Source of the DNA: Georgenia sp. EYE_87
Lineage (GTDB): Bacteria > Actinomycetota > Actinomycetes > Actinomycetales > Actinomycetaceae
Direction of reading: 5' to 3'
Length of the DNA: 64,000 nt
Assembly: GCF_023148685.1 (NCBI RefSeq)
Contig: NZ_JAHXNL010000007.1
Location: forward strand, 62,001 to 126,000
Below the pieces are notes generated by a model. The model was not told the DNA's origin. It searched no databases and saw nothing but the letters and a program-made list of their open reading frames with translations. Position numbers and translations under genes: made by a program. This document shows, piece after piece, positions 35,217 through 43,964 of this stretch (position 1 is the stretch's first letter; each line of letters opens with the position of its first letter).

Positions 35217-35606
35217 ATGAACATCACCGCCTCCGCCGTCAGCCTCAACGTCGCCGACCCGGCGGCGTCCGCCCGCTTCCTCGTCGACCACTTCGGGTTC
35301 ACCGAGGAGATGGCGGCCGACGGCTTCCACTCGTTGAGCCGTCCGGACGCGGGCTTCAACGTGGCGTACCTGCGGGTCGGCCTGCCGACGCTGCCGGACG
35401 ACCAGCGCGACGTCCACGCCCAGGGGCAGATCCTCGCCTTCGTCGTCGACGACCTCGAGGGCGAGCTGGCCCGCCTCCAGCAGGAGGGGGTCGAGATCAC
35501 CATGCCGCTGACCGTGGAGGAGTGGGGCGAGCGCGCCTTCCAGGTCCGCGACCCCAACGGCGTCATCGTCCAGCTGGTCGACTGGAACGGCCCGACGACC
35601 GCCTGA
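35217..35606 (+). CDS. VOC superfamily (glyoxalase/bleomycin resistance-like) protein
   Basis: A 129-residue protein with two beta-alpha-beta-beta-beta modules of the vicinal oxygen chelate fold: VSLNVADPAASARFLVDHFGF at the start and AFQVRDPNGVIVQLVDWNG at the end. GAGGAG precedes the ATG. It is divergent from the TetR gene and closed by a strong terminator. VOC genes controlled by TetR regulators are often resistance or detoxification proteins; the substrate is unknown. Confidence 0.88.
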   Translation: MNITASAVSLNVADPAASARFLVDHFGFTEEMAADGFHSLSRPDAGFNVAYLRVGLPTLPDDQRDVHAQGQILAFVVDDLEGELARLQQEGVEITMPLTVEEWGERAFQVRDPNGVIVQLVDWNGPTTA

Positions 35607-35616
35607 TGAGAACAGA

Positions 35617-35655
35617 CCGAAGGGTTCGTACCGAGATCCGGTACGAACCCTTCGG
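35617..35655. terminator. Perfect 16-bp stem terminator
   Basis: CCGAAGGGTTCGTACC pairs perfectly with GGTACGAACCCTTCGG across a 7-base loop. It lies 10 bases after the VOC stop and before the convergent ABC permease end, so it probably serves both directions. Confidence 0.85.
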
Positions 35656-35703
35656 GTTGTCCTGGGCTGGTGCCGGGCACGGACTGTGCGGGCGGCACGC
35701 CCC

Positions 35704-36498
35704 TCAGATGCTGTTGCGCATCGCCCGGATCCCGACCGCAAGTCCGACGACGGCGACGACCGCCGCCGCAAGCCCGCCCTGCCACACCGCCGTGTCACCG
35801 AACGCCCCGTTGAACAGCGCCCGCTCCGCGTCGACCATGTACGTCAGCGGGTTGAACCGGGCGAGCACCTGCATCCACCCCGGACCCGACTCCAGCGGCA
35901 GCAGCATCCCGGAGAGCAGCATGAGCGGGAACAGCAGCCCCTGCTGCACGGTCCAGAACATCCAGTCGCGCTCGCGGCTGACGATGCCGAGCGCGTAGCT
36001 CAGCGCCCCGAGGCCCATCCCGAAGACGGCGAGCATCGCCAGCCCCACCGCCATGCCCGGGAGCGACGGCCGGAAGCCGAACAGCGCGGCGATCCCGGAG
36101 ATCACCAGCGACTGCAGCACGAGCGGGACCATCTCCTTGCACGCGCGCCCGATCATCAGCGCCGGCCGCGACACCGGCGCGACCAGCACCCGCTCGTGCG
36201 CGCCGGACTGGATCTCGTAGAGCAGGTTCGACCCCGTCATCGCCGTGCCGAAGAGCGCGATCATCACCACGATGCCCGGGACGAACCACTGGAACGCCTC
36301 GGCGATCGGCAGCCCGGTCATGCCGCCGAGCAGCGGGCCGAACAGGGCCAGGAACATCAGCGGCTGCATCAGTGAGAACACGAGGCTGAAGGGGTCGCGC
36401 AGCATCGGGCGCAGCTCGCGCACGAAGACGCTGACGGAGTCGTGCACGACGCCCGACGGGCGGGGCGCGACGGTGGTCGGTGCGGTCACGGCGGTCAT
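35704..36498 (-). CDS. ABC-2 type exporter permease (DrrB-like)
   Basis: A 264-residue ABC-2 membrane subunit with six helices. Family marks: LRDPFSLVFSLMQPLMFLALFG, FVPGIVVMIALFGTA, RVLVAPVSRPALMIGRACKE and FNPLTYMVDAERALFNG. The start overlaps the stop of the ATPase gene by 4 bases. It forms a DrrAB-type multidrug or lipid exporter with that ATPase; cargo unknown. Confidence 0.92.
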   Translation of the reverse strand: MTAVTAPTTVAPRPSGVVHDSVSVFVRELRPMLRDPFSLVFSLMQPLMFLALFGPLLGGMTGLPIAEAFQWFVPGIVVMIALFGTAMTGSNLLYEIQSGAHERVLVAPVSRPALMIGRACKEMVPLVLQSLVISGIAALFGFRPSLPGMAVGLAMLAVFGMGLGALSYALGIVSRERDWMFWTVQQGLLFPLMLLSGMLLPLESGPGWMQVLARFNPLTYMVDAERALFNGAFGDTAVWQGGLAAAVVAVVGLAVGIRAMRNSI

Positions 36499-37538
36499 CG
36501 CGGGGCTCCTGCGGTGGCGGGTTCTGGGGCGGTGGTCTCGGCGGCCTCGTTCTCCTCGCGCAGGCTGCGGCCGGTGAGGGCGAGGAAGACGTCGTCGAGG
36601 GTGGGCCGGGCCAGCTCGGCCGCGAGCACGGTGCTCCCGTGCGCGTCCAGCTCGCGCAGCAGGCGCGGGAGCACCCGGTCGCCGTGGTGGACCGCCACGG
36701 TCAGGCGCGTGCCCTCGGCGGTCGGCTCCGCCGTCGGCTCGGGGCTCGCAGCCCCGGACTTCTCGGCCGCGCGCCGCGCGATCGCCACGGCGCCGGCGGG
36801 GTCGCCGCCCACGACGACGGTGATGCGGTCACCCGCGAGGGTCGCCTTCAGGCGCGGGGCGGTGTCGTCGGCGATGAGCTCGCCGTGGTCCATGACCATC
36901 ACCCGCTCGGCGAACTGGTCCGCCTCGTCGAGGTAGTGCGTGGTGAGCAGCAGCGTCATCCCGTACCGCTCGCGCAGCCGCAGGATGTGCTCCCACAGGT
37001 TCGCGCGCGACTGCGGGTCCAGGCCGGTGGACGGCTCGTCGAGGAAGAGCAGGCCCGGGCCGGGGATGAGGCCGAGGGCGATGTCGACGCGGCGGCGCTG
37101 TCCGCCGGACAGCTTCATCGTCGGCCGGTCCGCCACCTCGCCCAGGCCGAGCGCCTCGACGAGCTCGTCGGCCCGGCGGCGGGTCTCGGCGCGGCTCAGC
37201 CCGTAGAGCGCGCCCTGGCTGAGGAGCTCGTCGCGGACCCGCTGGTACTGCCCCGCGCCGTTCTTCTGGCCGATGTAGCCGATGCGGGCCCTGACCTCCG
37301 CGGGCTCCCGGGCGACGTCGTGCCCGCAGACCGTGGCGGTGCCGCTGGTCGGCTCCAGCAGGGTGGTGAGCATGCGCAGGGAGGTGGACTTGCCCGCCCC
37401 GTTGGGGCCCAGGAAGGCGGTGACCGAGCCCGGCTCGACGTCCATGGTCAGGTCGCTCACCGCGACGACGGTGCGTCCTCCCGCGCCGCGGAACTCCTTC
37501 CGCAGCCCGCGGGAACTGATGATCGGTGGAATAGCCAT
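36495..37538 (-). CDS. DrrA-type ABC exporter ATPase
   Basis: A 347-residue ATPase: Walker A GPNGAGKST, Q-loop YIGQKNGAG, signature LSGGQRRRVDIALGL, Walker B LLFLDEPSTGLD, H-loop TTHYLDEAD, and the DrrA C-terminal extension ending in ARPTLDDVFLALTGRSL. The ATG at 37538 has TAGCGT 7 bases upstream and no ribosome site (leaderless). It diverges from the WYL regulator gene at 37602, which may control it. Confidence 0.93.
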   Translation of the reverse strand: MAIPPIISSRGLRKEFRGAGGRTVVAVSDLTMDVEPGSVTAFLGPNGAGKSTSLRMLTTLLEPTSGTATVCGHDVAREPAEVRARIGYIGQKNGAGQYQRVRDELLSQGALYGLSRAETRRRADELVEALGLGEVADRPTMKLSGGQRRRVDIALGLIPGPGLLFLDEPSTGLDPQSRANLWEHILRLRERYGMTLLLTTHYLDEADQFAERVMVMDHGELIADDTAPRLKATLAGDRITVVVGGDPAGAVAIARRAAEKSGAASPEPTAEPTAEGTRLTVAVHHGDRVLPRLLRELDAHGSTVLAAELARPTLDDVFLALTGRSLREENEAAETTAPEPATAGAPR

Positions 37539-37545
37539 GACCAGC

Positions 37546-37551
37546 ACGCTA
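37546..37551 (-). promoter_or_regulatory. -10-like hexamer of a leaderless start (ABC ATPase)
   Basis: TAGCGT on the minus strand, 7 bases before the ATG at 37538. It lies only 37 bases from the divergent hexamer at 37589. Confidence 0.55.
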
Positions 37552-37588
37552 CGGAGCATCGCGGTCAGATCCTGGCCGCATGGGAGCG

Positions 37589-37594
37589 TAGATT
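37589..37594 (+). promoter_or_regulatory. -10-like hexamer of a leaderless start (WYL regulator)
   Basis: TAGATT, 7 bases before the GTG at 37602, without a ribosome site. Confidence 0.55.
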
Positions 37595-37601
37595 CTCAGC
37601 C

Positions 37602-38558
37602 GTGTCAGATCCCACCGCCCGCGCCCTGAGGCTGCTGTCGCTGCTCCAGACGCACCGCTTCTGGTCCGGTCCCGAGCTGGCCGGCCGGCTCGGGGTGTCC
37701 GAGCGGACGCTGCGCCGCGACGTCGACCGGCTGCGCGAGCTCGGCTACCGAGTGGCCGCCCAGCCCGGTGCGGCCGGCGGGTACCAGCTCGAGGGCGGCG
37801 CCTCCGTGCCCCCGCTCCTCCTGGACGACGACGAGGCGGTCGCCATCGCCGTCGGGCTGCGGACCGCCGCCGTGCAGGGGGTCGGGGAGGGGGAGCAGAC
37901 CTCGCTGCGGGCGCTGGCGAAGATCGAGCAGGTGCTCCCGCGGAACCTTCGCCGCCGCGTCTCGGCGCTGCAGGAGCACACGATCCCGGCGGTGCGGTCG
38001 GACGCGCGGGTGGCGGCCGACGTGCTCGCGCAGCTCGCGCTGGCCTGCCGCGACCACGAGCGCGTGCGCTTCCGCTACACCGCCCGCAGCGGGACGGAGA
38101 CGTCCCGGCTCGTCGAGCCGCACTCGCTGGTCCCGCGCGACCGGCGCTGGTACCTCGTGGCGTGGGACGTCGCCCGGGCCGACTGGCGCACCTTCCGCAT
38201 CGACCGCCTCACCGACCTGTTCAGCACGGGCGCGCGCGTGGCCCCGCGCGAGCTGCCGGCCGAGGACGCGGCCGAGTTCGTGCTCGCCGCGCACGCCGGG
38301 GCGGCGCGCCGCTACGAGGCCACGGTCCGCATGCGCGCCACGATGGGGCAGGTCCGCGCCCACTTCGGGGTCTGGGCCGCGGACGCCGTCGAGGGGCCCG
38401 GCGGCACGGTCGACTGGCCGATCGGTGGCCCCTCCGTCCCGGAGCTCCTCATGGCCCTGCTCTGGATCCCGGCCGACTACGAGTGGACCCTGCTCTGCGA
38501 CGACGACGTGGCCGCCGCCGTCCGCACCTTCCGCGACCGGCTGGCGCGCGCGCTGTGA
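37602..38558 (+). CDS. WYL-domain transcriptional regulator
   Basis: A 318-residue YafY-like regulator. The N-terminal HTH_11 domain (RALRLLSLLQTHRFWSGPEL, GVSERTLRRDVDRLRELG) is followed by the PafC-type AGGYQLE strand, a WYL domain (RFRYTARSG, EPHSLVPRDRRWYLVAWD, RTFRIDRL) and a WCX domain at the C-terminus. WYL domains bind nucleotide or small-molecule ligands. GTG start with TAGATT 7 bases upstream. Divergent from the ABC exporter genes. Confidence 0.92.
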   Translation: MSDPTARALRLLSLLQTHRFWSGPELAGRLGVSERTLRRDVDRLRELGYRVAAQPGAAGGYQLEGGASVPPLLLDDDEAVAIAVGLRTAAVQGVGEGEQTSLRALAKIEQVLPRNLRRRVSALQEHTIPAVRSDARVAADVLAQLALACRDHERVRFRYTARSGTETSRLVEPHSLVPRDRRWYLVAWDVARADWRTFRIDRLTDLFSTGARVAPRELPAEDAAEFVLAAHAGAARRYEATVRMRATMGQVRAHFGVWAADAVEGPGGTVDWPIGGPSVPELLMALLWIPADYEWTLLCDDDVAAAVRTFRDRLARAL

Positions 38559-38569
38559 GCGGCGGCCCG

Positions 38570-39172
38570 TCAGTCCGCCGCGCGCAGCGGCACGAAGCTG
38601 AACCAGCCCGCCTTCCGCGTGCTGACGCCCTCGCCGCGGCGGTCCACGACCAGGAGCCGCCCGCGCACCGGGACCACCATGCGGCCGCCGTCGGCCAGCT
38701 GGTCCACCAGCGCCTGGGGGAGCCGCCGCGCCTCCGCGGAGACGAGGATCCGGTCGAACGGCGCGTCCTGCGGCCGGCCCAGGCGCCCCGGCTCCGCCTG
38801 CTCGATCCGCGCGCCCTGCACCTCCGCGCCCAGCAGGTGCCGGCGGCCCATGCTCACGAGCTCCGGCTCGAGCTCCACGCCCACCACCGAGCCACCGGGG
38901 GCGACGAGGCGGGCGAGCAGCGCGGTGGTCCAGCCGGACCCCGAGCCGACGTCGAGCGCGCGGCAGCCCGGGCGCGGGTCCAGCTCCTCGAGCATCGCCG
39001 CCACGGTGCTCGGCTGCGAGCACGTCGCCCCGTGGCCGATGCGCAGGGGCATGTCGGCGTGCGCGAAGCGGAGCTGGGGCTTGGGCAGGAAGTCGCGGCG
39101 GTCGACCGCGGCCATCGCCGCGCGTACGCGGTCTGCGGCCCGCGCGTCGGCCGGGATCGGCTTGTCGGACAC
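38570..39172 (-). CDS. Protein-L-isoaspartate O-methyltransferase-like protein
   Basis: A 200-residue methyltransferase of the PCMT family. RDFLPKPQLRFAHADMPLRIG and GATCSQPSTVAAMLEELD match the substrate-side segment of Pcm; motif I is ALDVGSGSGWTTALLARL. Such proteins methylate damaged isoaspartyl residues or are used as domains in other pathways. I take the GTG at 39172. It converges with the WYL gene (11-base gap). Family clear; repair activity inferred. Confidence 0.85.
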   Translation of the reverse strand: MSDKPIPADARAADRVRAAMAAVDRRDFLPKPQLRFAHADMPLRIGHGATCSQPSTVAAMLEELDPRPGCRALDVGSGSGWTTALLARLVAPGGSVVGVELEPELVSMGRRHLLGAEVQGARIEQAEPGRLGRPQDAPFDRILVSAEARRLPQALVDQLADGGRMVVPVRGRLLVVDRRGEGVSTRKAGWFSFVPLRAAD

Positions 39173-39283
39173 CTGCCCACCCCCTCGACCGGATCTGTCG
39201 CGCCCGCCGTCCCGATCCTCCCGCCGACAGCGGCAGCGCGCCTCCGCGCCGTGGACCGGTCCGCGGGCCCGCGGAGGGCCCGG

Positions 39284-39289
39284 TAGCGT
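39284..39289 (+). promoter_or_regulatory. -10-like hexamer of a leaderless start (Gfo/Idh/MocA)
   Basis: TAGCGT, 6 bases before the ATG at 39296; no ribosome site between. Confidence 0.55.
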
Positions 39290-39295
39290 GCGCTC

Positions 39296-40327
39296 ATGAC
39301 ACCTCCACCGCTTCCGCACGTCCGCTGGGGCATCATCGGCGTCGGAGCGGTGACGGAGCGCAAGTCCGGACCCGGCCTGCAGCGCGCCGACGGGTCCTCC
39401 CTCGTGGCGGTGATGCGCCGCGACGGCGCCAAGGCCGCCGACTACGCCCGCCGGCACGGCGTGCCGCGCTGGTACGACGACGCCGACGCCCTCATCGCGG
39501 ACCCGCAGGTCGACGCCGTCTACATCGCCACCCCGCCCAACAGCCACCGCGACTACACCTTGCGCGCCGCCGCCGCCGGCAAGCCCGTGTACGTGGAGAA
39601 GCCGATGGCGCGCACCGCCGCCGAGTGCGAGGACATGATCGCCGCGTGCGACCGAGCCGGCGTGCCGCTCTTCGTGGCGTACTACCGCCGCGCGATGCCG
39701 CGGTTCGTCCGCGTCAAGGAGCTTCTCGACGGCGGGGCCGTGGGCGAGGTCCGGGCGGTCACCGTGCGTCTGCACGCACCGGCCGGGACGTGGGAGCCCG
39801 ACCACCTCCCGTGGCGGGTCCGGCCCGAGATCTCCGGCGGCGGCCTGTTCGTCGACCTGGGCTCGCACACCCTCGACCTGCTCGACCACCTGCTCGGCCC
39901 GATCGAGGGCGTCACCGGCGTCGCGACGAACCAGGCCGGGCGCTACCCCGCCGAGGACCACGTCGCCGCCACGTTCCGCTTCGCGTCCGGGGCCGTCGGA
40001 ACCGGCCTGTGGGCCTTCGACGCCGCGCTGCGCCAGGACGAGGTCGAGGTCGTCGGCACCGGGGGCACGCTGACCTTCTCCAGCTTCGGCGAGGAACCCC
40101 TCGCGCTACGCACCCCGGCCGGGGAGGAGCTGATCGAGGCGCCCTACCCCGAGGTGGTGCAGCAGCCGCTCATCCAGCTGGTCGTCGACGAGCTGACGGG
40201 CCGCGGGACCTCGCCGAGCACCGGGGCGAGCGCGCTGCGCACCGCCCGCGTCGTCGACGCGGTGCTCGCCGACCACCGCGCGGGTGCCGCCCGGAAGGCG
40301 GCGGCGCACGAGGACGCCGCGCGGTAG
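39296..40327 (+). CDS. Gfo/Idh/MocA family oxidoreductase
   Basis: A 343-residue NAD(P)-dependent sugar/polyol dehydrogenase family protein. N-terminal Rossmann motif WGIIGVGAVTE, the EKP motif in VYVEKPMARTAAECEDM (Lys is the usual catalytic residue), and a C-terminal GFO_IDH_MocA_C barrel containing GGGLFVDLGSHTLDLLDHLLG with a conserved His. Leaderless-type start. Convergent with the DUF488 gene (5-base gap). Substrate unknown. Confidence 0.92.
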   Translation: MTPPPLPHVRWGIIGVGAVTERKSGPGLQRADGSSLVAVMRRDGAKAADYARRHGVPRWYDDADALIADPQVDAVYIATPPNSHRDYTLRAAAAGKPVYVEKPMARTAAECEDMIAACDRAGVPLFVAYYRRAMPRFVRVKELLDGGAVGEVRAVTVRLHAPAGTWEPDHLPWRVRPEISGGGLFVDLGSHTLDLLDHLLGPIEGVTGVATNQAGRYPAEDHVAATFRFASGAVGTGLWAFDAALRQDEVEVVGTGGTLTFSSFGEEPLALRTPAGEELIEAPYPEVVQQPLIQLVVDELTGRGTSPSTGASALRTARVVDAVLADHRAGAARKAAAHEDAAR

Positions 40328-40332
40328 GCGCC

Positions 40333-40887
40333 TCAGCCGGACGGGCCGTCCCAGACCACCGTGCCCGGCTCCGCGAGCCGGGCGCCCTCGGCCACCCGGT
40401 GCTCCCGGAGCCCGCCGTCGTGCATGAGGTGGCGGACGGTCACGCCGTGCGCGACGGTCGCGACGTCGGCGATCAGCCGCCGGTGGCAGCGCCACCACAC
40501 CGCCTCCGAGCACATCACCGCGGCCCGGCCGCGCTCGGCCCCGGCGAGCAGCTCGCCCATGGCGTCGCGGAAGTCCGGTTCGCGGGTCCAGCCGGCGTAG
40601 GCCCGGAAGGCGTCCACCTGCCACCAGGTGTCCGGGGACGGCGTGCCCTTCGGCAGGTGACGGCGACCGCCGAGGCGTTCCTCCCAGCGGTAGGCGACGC
40701 CGGCCTCGGGCAGCCACCGAGCCAGCGCCTCCCGCTTCACGTCCGGGTTGCTCCGCGACCCGGGGAAGCGCCGCACGTCCACGAGGTCGGTCACCCCGGC
40801 GCCCCGCAGCAGCCCGGCGAGGGCGGCGCGGTCCAGGGCCGCGTGCCCGACCGTCAGCAGGTGCGGGGCTTTCTGGTCCGAGCTCAT
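40333..40887 (-). CDS. DUF488 family protein
   Basis: A 184-residue DUF488 protein. LTVGHAALDRAALAGLLRGAGV, DVRRFPGSRSNPDV and the CSEAVWWRCHRRLIAD motif (Cys and CHR) are all present. The fold is rhodanese-related in some descriptions, but no activity is established. The start at 40887 lies 56 bases from the divergent phosphoglycerate mutase-like gene. Confidence 0.9.
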   Translation of the reverse strand: MSSDQKAPHLLTVGHAALDRAALAGLLRGAGVTDLVDVRRFPGSRSNPDVKREALARWLPEAGVAYRWEERLGGRRHLPKGTPSPDTWWQVDAFRAYAGWTREPDFRDAMGELLAGAERGRAAVMCSEAVWWRCHRRLIADVATVAHGVTVRHLMHDGGLREHRVAEGARLAEPGTVVWDGPSG

Positions 40888-40943
40888 GGGCCGGATCGTA
40901 GGCAGTTACCGCCGACCTTCGCCCGCCGTGCCACAGTGGTGCC

Positions 40944-41702
40944 GTGGATCCGTTCGGCTCTCTGGTGCTCGTCCGGCACGGCGAGTCGGTCGGGAACGCC
41001 CGCGGCCTGTTCTCCGGCATGCTCGACGTCGACCTCACGCCGGCGGGCGAGGAGGCCTGCCGCGTGGCCGGCGCCCGGCTGGCGGGTTCGGGCTGGACCC
41101 CGGACGTGGTCATCACCTCCGAGCTCACACGCGGCTGGCGCACCGCCGAGCTGATCATGGCCGCGCTGCTCTCGCCCGCGCCGATCGTCCGGACCTGGCG
41201 GTTGAACGAGCGCAGCTACGGGGCGCTGTCGGGGTACTCGAAGGCCGAGGTCCTCGAGGAGCACGGGCCCGAGCTCTTCCGCCACTGGCGACGCTCCTAC
41301 GAGGGGCGCCCTCCGGCCCTGGACCGGCACACCCTCGCGGTGTGGCGGGGACTCAGCCCGTTCGACCGGCTCCCCGCCGAGGCGCTCGCGGCGACCGAGT
41401 CGCTGGCCGACGTCGTCGCCCGCCTCCGTCTCTGGCTGCCGGAGCTTCACGCGGAGCTCCGCGCCGGACGCGACGTGCTCGTCGTGGCGCACGGGAACTC
41501 CCTGCGGGCGCTGTGCGCGCTGCTCGACGACCTGACGCCGGAGGAGCTGTCCGCGCTCAACCTGCCCAACGCCCGGCCGCTGCGCTACGACCTCGTCGAG
41601 GGCGGCGACGGGCTGCGGCCCCGCGTGCGCGGCGGGCGCTACCTCGACCCCGAGGCGGCGCACGCCGAGGCGCTCGTCATCGCCCGCCAGGGCGGCACCT
41701 GA
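40944..41702 (+). CDS. Phosphoglycerate mutase-like histidine phosphatase
   Basis: A 252-residue member of the histidine phosphatase superfamily close to cofactor-dependent phosphoglycerate mutase. Catalytic LVRHGESVGN near the N-terminus, then FSGMLDVDLTPAGEE, LNERSYGALSGYSKAEV (as in GpmA, where E89 is catalytic) and VAHGNSLRAL with the second His. GTG start with CACAGT 6 bases upstream (leaderless pattern). Whether it is the glycolytic mutase or a paralogue cannot be told here. The stop overlaps the next ATG by one base. Confidence 0.88.
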   Translation: MDPFGSLVLVRHGESVGNARGLFSGMLDVDLTPAGEEACRVAGARLAGSGWTPDVVITSELTRGWRTAELIMAALLSPAPIVRTWRLNERSYGALSGYSKAEVLEEHGPELFRHWRRSYEGRPPALDRHTLAVWRGLSPFDRLPAEALAATESLADVVARLRLWLPELHAELRAGRDVLVVAHGNSLRALCALLDDLTPEELSALNLPNARPLRYDLVEGGDGLRPRVRGGRYLDPEAAHAEALVIARQGGT

Positions 41703-42352
41703 TGGACCGGCGCGAGCTGCGACCGGTCCCCCCGGTCACCGGCCCCACGGAGGGCACCGTCGCGGGGGCGGTGCCCGGCTTCCGCCTGCTCGTCGTCGGA
41801 GAGTCGACGGCGGCCGGCACCGGCGCCCCGGACCACGACACCTCGCTCGTCGGGCACCTCGCCCGCGAGCTCGCCGCGGACGGCCAGCAGGTGGTCTGGC
41901 GGGCGGCCGGCCGCAACGGGGCGCGCGCCCGGGCCGTGGCTCGCGAGCTCGTGCCGACGGCGGCGGACTGGGACCCCACCCACGTCGTCGTGCTCACCGG
42001 TATCAACGACCTCCAGCTCGGCTGGCGGCCCGGCGCCTGGGCGACCGACGTCGCGGCGCTCCTGCGCGAGATCGCCGCCACCTGGCCCGCGGCCCGCGTC
42101 GTCATCAGCGGACTGCCCGACGTCACCGCCATCCCCGCGATCCCTGCGCCGTTGCGCCGCGTCCTCGCGCGCAAGGCCCGCCGGTTCGGGTGGGCTACGG
42201 AGCGGGCGGCCGCGGGGACCGGCGCGGTGTACGTCCCGGTGGACCACCTGCCGCTGACCCGGGATGACTTCTCGAGCGACGGGATGCACCCCGGCCCCGC
42301 CGGGTATGCGCGCTGGGCCCGGGCCCTCGCCCCGGCGGTCGCCAATTCCTGA
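41702..42352 (+). CDS. SGNH/GDSL hydrolase
   Basis: A 216-residue serine esterase-like enzyme. The blocks are GESTAAGTG (nucleophile Ser), AAGRNGARA (Gly), TGINDLQLG (Asn in GxND) and DGMHPGPAGY (Asp-His pair). It has no signal peptide, so it is cytoplasmic. The ATG shares a base with the previous stop (TGATG), so translation is coupled. Substrate unknown. Confidence 0.9.
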   Translation: MDRRELRPVPPVTGPTEGTVAGAVPGFRLLVVGESTAAGTGAPDHDTSLVGHLARELAADGQQVVWRAAGRNGARARAVARELVPTAADWDPTHVVVLTGINDLQLGWRPGAWATDVAALLREIAATWPAARVVISGLPDVTAIPAIPAPLRRVLARKARRFGWATERAAAGTGAVYVPVDHLPLTRDDFSSDGMHPGPAGYARWARALAPAVANS

Positions 42353-42429
42353 GGCGAACTTACCGAGCCGAGCCCGGTCTTACGAGACTTAAGCCTCCGA
42401 TTTTGGGGACGGGGGACTCGCGGGCTCAC

Positions 42430-42456
42430 TAGCCTGGTTCGGATCGGCAAAGGAGC
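42430..42456 (+). promoter_or_regulatory. Promoter and ribosome site of the PD-(D/E)xK-like gene
   Basis: TAGCCT at 42430-42435 is a plausible -10, and AAAGGAG just before 42456 is a strong ribosome site 7 bases before the ATG at 42463. The surrounding 110 bases are more AT-rich than the flanking genes. Confidence 0.45.
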
Positions 42457-42462
42457 TGGCAA

Positions 42463-43866
42463 ATGACCGAGGAAACGTGGCACGAGGCGCGTCTGATTCC
42501 CACGTCTGGAATTAATGGTGCGGAAGAGCAGGAGCGCCGGGCGACGTCTGCCCTGCTTGCTGTCATGACGGCCGTGAAGGAGTTCGGGCGGACGCTGACG
42601 AAATCCCTTGGCGCGCCCGCAGGGACCTTGGAGACCTACATCGAGGTGCCGTTCCAGCTGGGAGAGCGCCGTCTCTACCCCGACGGCCTGATCCGGGTGC
42701 GCCGCGGGCCACGGTCCTGGACCGCGCTGGTCGAGGTGAAGACTTCCAGCAACCCTCTGCAGTCCGAGCAGCTGGAGAACTATCTGGATATCGCCAAGGA
42801 GAACGGGTTCGACGCCGTCCTGACCATCTCGAACGAGATCGCTGCCGTTGAGGGGCAGCATCCGACGAGGGTGGACAAGCGAAAGCTTCGAAAGGTTGCG
42901 CTCCACCACCTGTCGTGGACGAAGATCCTCACCGAGGCGGTGATGCAGAAGGAGTTCCGCGGCGTCGCAGATCATGATCAGGCCTGGATCCTCGGCGAGC
43001 TGATCCGCTATCTGGAGCACCCGCGCTCTGGCGCGATGGAGTTCGAGGACATGGGCGATTCCTGGGTACAGACGCGAGATGCCGTGCGGGCGGGGACACT
43101 CCGCGTCACGGACAAGGGGCTCGCCGAGACGGTCGCCAGATTCGATGCCCTGCTTCGATACGTGAGTCTTCAGCTCGGGCGGCGTCTGGGTGCCGAAGTC
43201 ACACCGGTTGTGTCAAGGAAGGAGCTCGCGGAACCAGCGATCAGGTCGAGCGCCTTGGCGGCGAGCCTGGTGGAGACCGGCACCTTGTGCGGCGAGATTC
43301 GCATTCCTGACACAGTGGGAAACCTGGTGGTGACCGCCGATCTGCGAGCTCGGAGCCTGACGTGCCACGTCGACATCGAGGCGCCCAAGGAGGGGCGGCC
43401 GAAGACTCGGGTGAACTGGCTTCTGCGCCAGCTCAAGGAGGCGCCCGGACACATCCGGGTGGAGGTCTTCTCCGCCCGAAGCCGCGGCGCCGGCGCCGCG
43501 GACCTTCTGGTCGCGGCCCGCGAGGACCCGATGCGGCTTCTGCCCGACCCGGCCCGTGAGCCCCGGTCCTTCCGCGTTGCTCTGTCGGCCCCCATGGGGA
43601 CGAAGCGAGGGCGCGGGCGCGGATCCTTCATCGACTCCGTCAGTGACCTGATCGACGACTTCTACGGAGAGGTGATGCAGCACCTGAAGGCATGGTCGGC
43701 CGCACCTCCCCGGATGCGGTCGGAGGCGGGCCTGTCTGCCGAGGAGCCCAGTGTGGCCGGCTCCGGCCTGTCCTCGACGGCGTTCTCCTCACAGGACGGA
43801 CCGGAGATGCCCGAGTCCCCGGCGGAGGTGCCGGAACTCGAACCTGCGCGTTCCCTCTCTGGTTGA
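42463..43866 (+). CDS. Unknown 467-residue protein with an N-terminal PD-(D/E)xK nuclease-like core
   Basis: I do not recognise a named family. Residues 57-125 look like a restriction-endonuclease fold: TYIEVPF (Glu61), LYPDGLIRV (Asp74), then LVEVKTSSNPLQSEQLENYL (Glu91, Lys93), the typical acid-(acid)xK arrangement, followed by DAVLTISNE. Residues about 145-330 are mixed alpha/beta with a PRSGAMEFEDMGDSW segment; 330-420 contains basic PKTRVNWLLRQLKEAPG and GTKRGRGRGSFIDSV; the last 45 residues are low-complexity. Codon choice is less G/C-biased than its neighbours (ATT, AAA, TCT, GGA appear), suggesting transfer or relaxed selection. It could be a nuclease in defence or repair. It stands alone. 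Confidence 0.6.
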   Translation: MTEETWHEARLIPTSGINGAEEQERRATSALLAVMTAVKEFGRTLTKSLGAPAGTLETYIEVPFQLGERRLYPDGLIRVRRGPRSWTALVEVKTSSNPLQSEQLENYLDIAKENGFDAVLTISNEIAAVEGQHPTRVDKRKLRKVALHHLSWTKILTEAVMQKEFRGVADHDQAWILGELIRYLEHPRSGAMEFEDMGDSWVQTRDAVRAGTLRVTDKGLAETVARFDALLRYVSLQLGRRLGAEVTPVVSRKELAEPAIRSSALAASLVETGTLCGEIRIPDTVGNLVVTADLRARSLTCHVDIEAPKEGRPKTRVNWLLRQLKEAPGHIRVEVFSARSRGAGAADLLVAAREDPMRLLPDPAREPRSFRVALSAPMGTKRGRGRGSFIDSVSDLIDDFYGEVMQHLKAWSAAPPRMRSEAGLSAEEPSVAGSGLSSTAFSSQDGPEMPESPAEVPELEPARSLSG

Positions 43867-43900
43867 GGAGCCGGCAAGGCTGCAACTGGCGGCAAGGCGT

Positions 43901-43919
43901 GGCCCCGCGGGGCGGGGCC
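43901..43919. terminator. 8-bp perfect stem hairpin
   Basis: GGCCCCGC-GGG-GCGGGGCC lies 34 bases after the stop of the PD-(D/E)xK-like gene; no T-tract. TACGTT at 43924 is a possible -10 for the gluconokinase gene. Confidence 0.55.
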
Positions 43920-43964
43920 CGGGTACGTTCTGGGAAGCATCAGCCACCCGACGGGAGCGTCACC

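Noticed and set aside
40944-41702. Assignment as gpmA
   Set aside because: Motifs are mutase-like, but paralogues are common and neighbours are not glycolytic, so I gave no gene symbol.
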